Source: an uncultured Eubacteriales bacterium
Lineage (GTDB): Bacteria; Bacillota; Clostridia; Oscillospirales; CAG-272
Direction: 5' to 3'
DNA: 22,310 bases
Assembly (NCBI GenBank): GCA_905201895.1
Contig: CAJKPX010000031.1
Location: forward strand, 1 to 22,310
Within the stretch, counting starts at the first letter, position 1; each line of letters begins with the position of its first letter. The notes under the pieces were generated by a model that ran no database searches, was not told the origin of the DNA, and worked only from the letters and a program-made list of their open reading frames with translations. This document shows, piece by piece, positions 1 through 8,800 of the stretch. Both the position numbers and the translations under genes were made by a program.

Positions 1-42
1 GAGAGGGGACCTTCTTTCAAGAAGGTCCCCTCTCCCCCTGCA
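1..42. repeat. Truncated copy of a palindromic boundary repeat
   Basis: Bases 1-34 form a perfect inverted repeat: 16-base arms at 1-16 and 19-34 around a 2-base centre. All of 1-42 is identical to 22269-22310, where the complete 50-base palindrome is present, so the window starts 8 bases into a copy. Transcripts leaving rfbC would run into this hairpin and may end there, but no T-run is visible inside the window. It is most likely a dispersed intergenic repeat. Confidence 0.85.
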
Positions 43-62
43 ATTCTTATTCCATTCTTATT

Positions 63-644
63 CTACCATTTCTGATCCTTTTCGCTCATGATCAGAGGCG
101 TGCCGTCGGAGAGCGTGTAGCCCTCTGCCGAAGCCGAGCCGCGATAGGTGCCAACCACCTCGGGCCATTCGATTCCGACGTTGGGATCATTCCATGCGAG
201 TCCGCCCTCGTCGCCCGGGTGGTAGAAATCGGTGCATTTATAGCAAAACTCGGCGGTGTCGGAGAGCACTAAAAAGCCGTGTGCAAAGCCCTCTGGGATA
301 TAAAACTGCTTGCGATTTTCCTCGCTGAGCAGCACGCCATGCCATTTGCCGTAGGTCTCGCTCCCGGGGCGCAGATCGACCGCCACGTCAAACACGCAGC
401 CGCGGATCACGCGCACCAGCTTTGCCTGCGGAAACTGCTTTTGGAAATGCAGTCCGCGCAAAACGCCCTTGACCGACATGCTTTGATTGTCCTGCACGAA
501 GGTTCGGTCCAAACCGATCTCACGCAGATCGTTTTGGTTGTAGGTCTCCATAAAATAGCCGCGGCTATCGCCGAATACGGTCGGTTCAATCACATAAAGC
601 CCGCGGATACCGCCCGCGTCGCGCTCTGCCAAAATCTTGCCCAT
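63..644 (-). CDS. rfbC: dTDP-4-dehydrorhamnose 3,5-epimerase
   Basis: RmlC/RfbC epimerises C3 and C5 of dTDP-4-keto-6-deoxyglucose, the third step toward dTDP-L-rhamnose, in the cytoplasm. The 193-residue product has the usual family length and cupin signatures: RGLHFQ with the catalytic His, then IRGCVFDVAVDLRPGS, then FYIPEGFAHGF, and FCYKCTDFYHPGDEGG with the catalytic Tyr. I chose the ATG at 644 (protein MGKILAERD) because GGAGAG lies about 6 bases upstream. An in-frame start at 665 would add seven residues (MLQKGEQ) that contain this ribosome site. It is the last gene of the rfbABC cluster, 45 bases after rfbB. No rfbD follows before the window edge. Confidence 0.95.
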   Translation of the reverse strand: MGKILAERDAGGIRGLYVIEPTVFGDSRGYFMETYNQNDLREIGLDRTFVQDNQSMSVKGVLRGLHFQKQFPQAKLVRVIRGCVFDVAVDLRPGSETYGKWHGVLLSEENRKQFYIPEGFAHGFLVLSDTAEFCYKCTDFYHPGDEGGLAWNDPNVGIEWPEVVGTYRGSASAEGYTLSDGTPLIMSEKDQKW

Positions 645-689
645 CTGCTCTCCTTTTTGCAGCACGTACCGCCTTTTCGGTGATACGTG

Positions 690-1709
690 TTATCTTTTTC
701 CGTACATTTTCTCGTAGTAATCACGATACTCGCCCGAGATGATGGTCTCCCACCATTCGCGGTGCGTCAGATACCAATCAATGGTTTTGTCGATGCCGTC
801 GGCAAATTTGGTTTCGGGAAGCCAACCGAGCTCCTCGTGGATTTTTGTGGGGTCGATCGCATAGCGCATATCGTGTCCCTTGCGGTCGGCAACGTAGGCG
901 ATCAGACTCTCGGGCTTGCCAAGCTTTTGGCAAATGAGCTTAACAATGTCGATGTTCGCCATCTCGTTGTGGCCGCCCACGTTGTAAACCTCACCGATGC
1001 GACCCCTGTGGAGGATGAGGTCGATCGCCTTGCAATGGTCCTCAACGTAGAGCCAATCGCGCACGTTCTCGCCCTTGCCGTAAACAGGCAGCGGCTTGTC
1101 GGCAAGCGCGTTTGCGATCATGAGCGGAATCAGCTTTTCGGGGAAATGGTAGGGTCCGTAGTTATTCGAGCAGCGACTGATGGTGATCGGCAGACCGAAC
1201 GTGCGGTGATATGCCTGCACCAAAAGGTCCGCCGACGCCTTTGATGCGCTATACGGGCTGCTCGTGTGGATCGGGGTGCTCTCGGTGAAGAAAAGGTCGG
1301 GACGGTCGAGCGGAAGGTCGCCGTAAACCTCGTCGGTCGACACCTGATGGTAGCGGATATTGTCGAACCTGCGGCATGCGTCCATCATCACCTGCGTGCC
1401 GAGAATATTGGTTTTGAGAAAGACCTCGGGGTCCTCGATCGAGCGGTCCACGTGGCTCTCCGCCGCAAAATTGACCACCGCGTCGGGGTGCTCCTCCTCA
1501 AAGATCGCATAAACCGCCTCGCGGTCGCAGATATTGGTCTTGCAAAATCGGAAATTCGGATTTTTCAGTGCCTCGGCAAGCGTGGAAAGATTGCCCGCGT
1601 AGGTGAGGCAATCAAGGCAAACGATGCGATAGTCGGGGTATTTTTTCAACATGTGGTAGATAAAATTCGAGCCGATAAAGCCCGCTCCACCCGTTACGAT
1701 TACTGTCAT
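690..1709 (-). CDS. rfbB: dTDP-glucose 4,6-dehydratase
   Basis: RmlB/RfbB is an NAD-dependent short-chain dehydrogenase that converts dTDP-glucose to dTDP-4-keto-6-deoxyglucose. At 339 residues it is full length. The N-terminal Rossmann motif reads GGAGFIGSNF. The catalytic STDEVYGD (Thr-Asp-Glu) lies in the first half and the YSASKAS motif supplies the Tyr and Lys. SRCSNNYGPYHFPEKLIP, NVRDWLYVEDHC and EVYNVGG are typical of this enzyme rather than of other sugar epimerases. A GGAG ribosome site precedes the ATG. The gap after rfbA is 12 bases, so translation is probably coupled in one transcript. Confidence 0.97.
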   Translation of the reverse strand: MTVIVTGGAGFIGSNFIYHMLKKYPDYRIVCLDCLTYAGNLSTLAEALKNPNFRFCKTNICDREAVYAIFEEEHPDAVVNFAAESHVDRSIEDPEVFLKTNILGTQVMMDACRRFDNIRYHQVSTDEVYGDLPLDRPDLFFTESTPIHTSSPYSASKASADLLVQAYHRTFGLPITISRCSNNYGPYHFPEKLIPLMIANALADKPLPVYGKGENVRDWLYVEDHCKAIDLILHRGRIGEVYNVGGHNEMANIDIVKLICQKLGKPESLIAYVADRKGHDMRYAIDPTKIHEELGWLPETKFADGIDKTIDWYLTHREWWETIISGEYRDYYEKMYGKR

Positions 1710-1721
1710 GCTCGCTCTCCT

Positions 1722-2618
1722 TCAGCGCAATGCGTCGATATATTTTCCGTCCAACACGTCCTTGAGATACCGACCGTACTGATTGTTTTTCATGCTCTCG
1801 TAAACGCGCATCACGTCCTCGCGCGTGATCCAGCCGTTCAGATAGGCAATCTCCTCCAGGCACGCGATCTTGCGGTGCTGATGCGTTTCCACGGTCTTGA
1901 CGAAATTGGTTGCCTCAACCAGGCTCTCATGCGTTCCCGTGTCGAGCCAGGTAAAGCCCTGACCGAGCAGCTCCACCTGCAGCTCCCCTCGATCAAGAAA
2001 GATGCGGTTGAGATCGGTGATCTCAAGCTCTCCGCGTGCGGATGGACGCAAGCCTTTGGCAAATTCCACCGCGCGGTTATCGTAGAAATAAAGACCCGTG
2101 ACGCAGTAATTGCTCTTGGGCACCTTCGGCTTCTCCTCAATCGAGATCGCCCTGCCCTCGGCGTTGAACTCCACGATACCAAAGCGCTCGGGATCGTCAA
2201 CGTAGTAGCCGAAGATCGTGGCACCCTCGCCGCCCTCTGCTCGCGCAACCGCAGCCTTGAGGCGTTTTTTGAGTCCGTGACCCGAAAAGATGTTGTCGCC
2301 GAGCACCATTGCAACGCAATCGTCTCCGATAAATTTCTCACCGATGAGAAAAGCCTGCGCCAAACCGTCGGGCGAGGGCTGCACGGCATAGGAAAGGGAA
2401 ACGCCGAATTGGTGTCCGTTGCCAAGCAGGTCCGAAAAGCGCGACAGGTCCTGCGGCGTGGAAATGATCAGAATATCGCGGATGCCCGCGTTCATCAAAA
2501 CCGACATGGGATAATAGATCATGGGCTTGTCGTAGATCGGAAGGAGCTGCTTGGAGGTGACCTTGGTTAAGGGATAAAGCCGCGTTCCCGATCCACCTGC
2601 CAGAATAATACCTTTCAT
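1722..2618 (-). CDS. rfbA: Glucose-1-phosphate thymidylyltransferase
   Basis: RmlA/RfbA joins dTTP and glucose-1-phosphate to give dTDP-glucose, the entry step and usual feedback-controlled point of dTDP-rhamnose synthesis. The 298-residue product has the nucleotidyltransferase signature GGSGTRLYPLTKVTSKQLLP at the start. MVLGDNIF (metal-binding Asp), EEKPKVPKSNYCVTGLYFYD and WLDTGTHESLVEA follow, all as expected for the family. It is the promoter-proximal gene: the -10 element at 2681-2686 lies 63 bases before the ATG. The leader between carries a small hairpin (TCGAGG/CCTCGA, about 2654-2669). A weak GGAG ribosome site lies about 9 bases before the ATG. Confidence 0.97.
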   Translation of the reverse strand: MKGIILAGGSGTRLYPLTKVTSKQLLPIYDKPMIYYPMSVLMNAGIRDILIISTPQDLSRFSDLLGNGHQFGVSLSYAVQPSPDGLAQAFLIGEKFIGDDCVAMVLGDNIFSGHGLKKRLKAAVARAEGGEGATIFGYYVDDPERFGIVEFNAEGRAISIEEKPKVPKSNYCVTGLYFYDNRAVEFAKGLRPSARGELEITDLNRIFLDRGELQVELLGQGFTWLDTGTHESLVEATNFVKTVETHQHRKIACLEEIAYLNGWITREDVMRVYESMKNNQYGRYLKDVLDGKYIDALR

Positions 2619-2680
2619 AAAACATTCTCCGTTCGGTTATTTTTCCTGTTTTTTCGAGGCTTCTCCTCGATTCTTTTTTT

Positions 2681-2709
2681 ATTATACCACATCTGCCCGA
2701 AAAATGCAA
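2681..2709 (-). promoter_or_regulatory. Promoter of the rfbABC cluster
   Basis: On the minus strand: TTGCAT (2704-2709), a 17-base spacer, and TATAAT (2681-2686). The -10 is preceded by TGG, which fits an extended -10. The hexamers and immediate flanks match the promoter at 15858-15886. Confidence 0.85.
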
Positions 2710-2779
2710 TAGAAAAAACAGCCTGCTGTTACGCTCGTTGAAAAAGGCAGGGGACATTCTTTTACCGATCAAAAACGCA

Positions 2780-2814
2780 GGGCGTCTCAAATTGCAAACG
2801 CATCTGAGACGCCC
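2780..2814 (-). terminator. Hairpin ending the matrix-type operon
   Basis: A perfect 10-bp stem (2780-2789 with 2805-2814) surrounds a 15-base loop, 33 bases after the stop of the giant surface-protein gene. On the minus strand a short T-run (2775-2771) follows a few bases after the stem. On the plus strand the T-rich tract 2816-2825 is longer. The hairpin may therefore work in both directions and shield the rfb promoter from read-through. Confidence 0.7.
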
Positions 2815-2846
2815 CTTGTTTTTTTGTGAAGCCGTAAGGCAGCTTA

Positions 2847-5800
2847 CTATTCGATTACAAGCGTGAGATATTCCACGCGGTCGCCGTAGGTAAAGGTGAG
2901 GCGGTAGGTTCCCTTCACTGCTCTTGGCGAGGTTCGCCACTCAAAGGTACCGTCATTCGCAATCGTCGTTGCCGTGATAAACAGCGAATTCGTTGCAACC
3001 GTCTCGTATTTTCCCGTTGTTGCCGACTTTCTGGAAACGCTGACCGTGGGGTGCACAGCAGCAATCTCCTCTCCAACAACCCCGGTTGTAATCTGAAAGC
3101 GGAAGATCTCACCCACACCGATCATACGATCCTCAACGTCGGCACTCACCGTCATCGAATAGACGGGATTGTCGTGAATCTTGTAGGTATCAATGCAGAC
3201 CGTGTTGCCCTGCGGTGCTCCCGCAACCGTGAGCGCATTCGAGCTCTCATCGTACTGCGCACAGTAAAGCGAGAAATTCAACTGAACCTCCCCACCCGAG
3301 CCGATACCGAAAGCCTCCTTCATGCTTGTGAGATAGGATTCCACCGTTATCTTGTGCGAGCCGCTACTCTCTACGCGAATCAGAATATACATGTTTCCGG
3401 GCGCGGGATAGAAATAGCGACCGTCAACCGCCACGCGGATTCCCACAGGAAGCTTCTTTTCCACGCCGCCGTTCACAAGCGACATGCGCAACACAAAGGT
3501 TTCCTCCGAGAGCACGGTGTTGACCTTTTCCGTGTTCTCCACGATATTGAGATTGAGCGTCATGCTATCGTAATCGTAATATTCGGGATGCAGGTCGTCG
3601 CCCTGCTCCTCGATCTCCACCACAAACTGATCAAGACCGTTGGTGTTCGGATAAACAAGATAGGGCGTGGGGTGTGCAAATTCGCGCTCAATCGACTGGA
3701 TCTCGTTGGTTTCCTGATTTTTCTGGATGCTTACGTAATCCATAATATCAGCGCTCGAGGTCGAGTTTCCGTAGAAATGCTTGAACTCAACCATGCAATC
3801 CTGCAGGGTCAGTCCCCCCCAATCGGCTGCCGAGAAATCGAAGATGAACAGAATTTCCTCGGTGATACGCGAGGAGAGCTGCTTGCCGAATTCATCAACG
3901 TAGAGCTGCATGAATGCGGGCGTCACTCCACCGTTACGGATCGACTGCGTGCTGCCCATGAGCGCAAAATCAAGCACGTCAACCGATTCGGTGCTCTCCT
4001 TGCAGAGATAGTAATAGAAGGTGGGATTGATACCGGGAGAGATGTCGATCATGGTGATCTTGGTTCCCTTGGGAAGCTTGGGCGAGCGAACCGAATGCTC
4101 CAGCGACAATTCAAGAACACGGGAGCCGTTGGCATCCTCTGCCTTGTAGAAATAGGTTCCGTCAGCGCGCTTCATCACCGTCCATTCGGGATAGGTGTCA
4201 AACGTCATCGTGGAGGGGTCGAGGGAATCGTTGAAGATCAGGTGTCCCGTTATATTCACGCAATTGCCGTTTCCGTCGAGCGTCATGTAGTTTCCTTCGG
4301 CATCCATGTAATAATCGTAGGAAGCCGCGCTGATCACCCAACGCATGCCCATGCCACCCGCCGCGGGGAAGGCTGTGGGAATATAGCGTGTTTTGTACTG
4401 GGCGGTGAAAGCAGACTGACCCGTGATGCTGATGTCAATCGTGGTTGCAACACCGTAGCTTTCGCCGGGCTGATAGAACAGGGTCTGCTCGGGCATCAAG
4501 CGCTCAACGGCAAGACGGAGCTGGAACATGAGCTTGCTTGCGCCCTCGTTGAACACATTTCCGGGAACACCCTCTCCGTTATCGAAAAAGATGTCGATCA
4601 CAATATCGAGCGTCATACCCGCGAGCTCGGCGTTGACCTCGGTGGACTTATAGAACACCAGCTCAAGGTCGGAATTGGTAGTGTCAACCGAAATGGAAGT
4701 GTCGATCAGAACATTGTTGGCGATCTCCGCCTTTTGTTCGTTGTAGCCTTCAAAATCCTTGCCGCTTTGGCAGAGATACCACATATCGCTCGACTCATCA
4801 TACCAAACGAAGCCAAGGCTACGTGATCCGAGACGCACCTCGATTGCGATCTGCTGATCCGAGAGGATCGGCTTGCCCTCGCCATCGAAGGAAACGCTCT
4901 TGAGCAGCTGATAGGTGGGCTTGACGCCGGTCACGGCATTTTTGAGCGTGCTGTTACCCTCAATTGAGTTGAGCACGTAGTGCAGCTGCTTGGCGTGCGG
5001 AGGGATCGAATTCACCTGGCTGTAACGCGTTTCCATCGAGCCGATGTATCCCGTAATACCTGTGGTATACCGAATGGTGGCACCGTTGATATACCAATAA
5101 TAATAGGTAAAGGAACCGCCGAAGAAGCCACCCACGTCGCCAACAACCTTCATATAGTTCTTGGTGTAATAGGTGGTATTTGCTGCATCGTAGGTACCGT
5201 CGGCACGAACGTAATCCGTTCCCTCGGCACCGTTGACCGCAACGTAGTAGATGCCCTGCTCAAACGCCTCATACGTGGGAGCATCCACTGCAACGTACTT
5301 CTTTTCGCCGTCCATAAAGGTCTCGCAGACAAACGCACCCGTGGAGAGCGGAATGCTGGCGTAAACGAAGCCACCTCCCTCACCCACCTTTGCGCGGAGA
5401 AGCGAGAGGGTGAAAAGACCCTTCACGGAGCCAAGCGATTTGGTCATTTCGCTTTCAATGCGCAGATACAAGCCGTTTGCAACGCACACCGTGTTCCGCT
5501 CGATCCCCAGGTCCTGATAGTCGAGGATCTCTCGCTCGGTGAGCGCGTTGGTGTTCGCGGCATCACCGCCGTGTGTGACGTAGTTATTGGAGGCGTTGTT
5601 GCCTCTGTCAACAAACACACGGTCGGTTGCAACCGAGCTCTCGAGCTCACCCAGATATTTCACGATCTGGTCGAGCTTGACGGTGCTTCCGTTTTTCATG
5701 AGAAGCTTTCCAACGCGGTTGACCGAATATACCGTGTAGTCACCCTCCTCAACCAGGTCGATCGCACCGAGCAGCACGATGCGCGAGTTGTCGAGCGTAA

Positions 5801-8800
5801 CCTCATCGGCACGCTGCAGCGAATAGAAGGTTTTGAGAGTGCTGTGCCGGTCGGTGTGGTAATCCTGAATGGTGATGCTGCGCGTTCCGCGCACCAGGCA
5901 TAGGTTGCCGTCGCCGTAGATACCGCCGCTGCGGAAATAAATATCCGATGCAACGTCACCGGGTGCACCCGTGATGTTCACCTGCACGTTTCCGATCGTT
6001 GTCGGAACCGATGCGTTCTGCGTGGTTTTCGTTCCGCGGTCACCGCCCGAAAATACGCTGCCGCCGATCAGAATTTTTTGCAGACTGTCGGGCTGCGTCT
6101 GATCAATCGAAACGCATGCCGCAAGCGTTGAATCACCGGCTGCATAAACACGGCTCTGCGTTCCACCGCCGTAGACGCTGCCCTCGATGTAGCCGCCGTA
6201 GATGTTGGTTTGGGTGGATCCGAACACGGTTCCCATCTTGACGTTGTAGGTCTGACCGTCCTTCGGCACACCGCTTCCGCCGCCAAAGACGCTTCCGCCG
6301 ATATAACCGCTGCGAACCGTGACCGAGGCAAAGCCCTCAACGCTCACCTGCGCGGTGTTACTGCTCTGGATGATCCTACCGTCGCCAACCTGACCCAGGT
6401 CACCGCCGCCAAAGACGTCCCCGAGAATTTTACTGTAAACGGGCATTGTGATATGCTCATCCAGCGAGCTCGCACCCGAAGGCGTTTCGGTGTCGGTGTC
6501 GCTGGAAATCTCGGTTGCGGTAAAGTCGATTGCAATATTCACGTCAACCGACGTGGAGCCGAGAACGGTAGCCGTGCTTCCCTCTCCACCGCCGAATACC
6601 GAGCCCTCAATGAGAATCGAGCCCGCGCCAAACACCGTATCGTCGATCGAAACCGCCGTGCCGCCAACCGTTCCCGCATAACCGCCGCCGTAGAGGTTGC
6701 CCGCGAGCTCGATCGCCTGCACGTCAAGATTGGTGGAGCCCTCAACGTTACCCTGATAGCCACCACCGTAGATACTGCCGCCAACCGTTGCATCGGTCAG
6801 TCGGAGCGTGGTGGAGCCCTCAACGTCCCCATTGTATCCGCCGCCGTAAAGTCCGCCAACGATCTCACTTTGCGAGAGGATGACCACAGCGTCGGAGCGG
6901 ACGTTGCCCTGATAGCCGCCGCCATAGAGACTGCCGCTGACAAGCACGCCGCCAACCGTGAGCTCAACGCGCTCAACCGCAGCCTCCTTGCCACCGCCAT
7001 AAACCATACCAAAGCGTCCGCCGGAGAGGGAGACGTCGGCAGTTCCGTAATAATCGGCGTGATTTCCGCCGCCGTAGAGCGTTTCGGTTTCACCGCCCCG
7101 CACCTGCACCGTGACCTCACCCGAAATCACGCCGCTTTGGTTATTTGCTCCAAAGAGCTCACCCGTCACGCGTCCGCTCTGGAGCGTCAGGGTGACGTCG
7201 CCGTCAATATCTGCGGCATTTGCGCCGCCGTAGAGAATTCCAACGCTTGCCGTTTCGCTCAACGTGATCGCGCAGTTGGCGCGAACGGGTCCCTCGTCAC
7301 CGCCGCCGTAAGCATTGTCGATCTCTGCCGTACCGAGGATGTTGACAACCGTTTCGTTGACCGCTGCCTCCTTGCCCCCGCCGTAAAGCGTACCGACGCT
7401 GCCTCCGTTGACCGTGACAACCACGGTTCCCTGATAGCCTGCAAGATTACCGCCGCCGAGCAACGCGCTCACCTCACCGCCCGACATGGAAACACTTACG
7501 TCTCCCGCGATCGAGCCGCTTTGGTTGTTACCGCCGTAAGCAGAGGTAATTTCGCCGCCGAGGATCTGAAGGTTGGTATCGCCAAACACGTCCGACTGAT
7601 TGCATCCCGCATAGACCTCGTTGACCGTGCCGTCGAGAATGCGAACCTCGGTGGAGCCAAGCACCTCGCCCTTGTTTCCGCCGCCGTAAACCGCACCCTT
7701 GATGCTGGTCTTGGCGCCGTCGATCGTCACCGAAGTGTTGTTTTCAACCGAGCCCCACCGTTCGGTGTTTGCAGAATAGAGCAGATAATTTTCGTAGTCG
7801 ATTCCGTTATATTCGTCGCTGAGCAGATAGGTTTCTCCGCTCCATGCAAAGGTTTGCGGATACTTATAGGAAGCCCCCAGCTTTGAATCGTTATATGCAT
7901 GGGAGCGTGCCGTGACCGAAACCTTTGCGGGCTTACCGCCCGACCACGAGGTGACAGAATAGGTGGGCGACTTGTAGTTTGCAAGCCCCGTAAGAGGATG
8001 ATAGAGTGTCACGCGCGCGGGCTGCGTGGTTCCGTCACCGCCACCGTATACGTTGCCGTAGATCGTACTGTTCGTAACCGTGATCTCGGTGCTGCCCAGA
8101 ACCTTTGCGATCGAGCCGCCGCCGTAAACGTTACCCGTTGCAAGATTGGGCGCCGTTCCAACGGTACTGTCGGTAATATTGATCTCCACGTCCTGCACGG
8201 TTGCAAGAGAGAGATACGCCAACGTGTTATCCGAATAGAAATTGATTCCGGTTGGGGTGTACTCCGACCAGGAGATGCGTCGTTCGGCACCGATCAGAAT
8301 ATACATGGTGTCGCGGCGGAAGGAGGGATAGGTGGTCAGAGGCTCCGTCCAGCCATCCGGATAATAATTGGTATTGTACCAATCCGTGGGAACCGCCTCA
8401 TCATCGGCTCTGTCGGTAACGAGCATCGTTTGCGAGGAGCCCATACCCGAGCCGTAAACGTTCCCCTTGACGACCGCGCCGTTTGCGAGATTGATCGTAA
8501 CCTTTCCGCCCGAGCCGACTGCCATCGGCACCTTGAGGTCATTTACCGTGGACTTGCCGGCAGAGGAAAGAATATTTTTGGAGTAGGTATATTGCACGTA
8601 GGTTTCGGGAATAACCTCGGTGTTTCCGTTTTTACCGCCCCCAAAAAGATTGCCCTGGAGGGTACTGTGATCGAGGCTGATGTTGATGTTGCCAAAGGTG
8701 GTTGCGGAGAAGTAGTTTCCACCGCCGTAGAGGTCCTTGACCTGCGTACTGTGATAAAGATTGACGTTCAGAACGCCAAAGAATCTGGCGCGGTCGGAGC

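Noticed and set aside
1266..2570. A 434-codon plus-strand frame opposite rfbA and rfbB
   Set aside because: The minus strand clearly codes for two well-known enzymes. The plus frame has no family signature, promoter or ribosome site.
3051..4826. Long plus-strand open frames opposite the giant protein gene (also 6210-7886 and 9105-10376)
   Set aside because: They mirror the repeat-coding minus strand and have no ribosome site or promoter. Their proteins show composition typical of antisense frames (rich in Arg, His, Val, Ala) and no family match.
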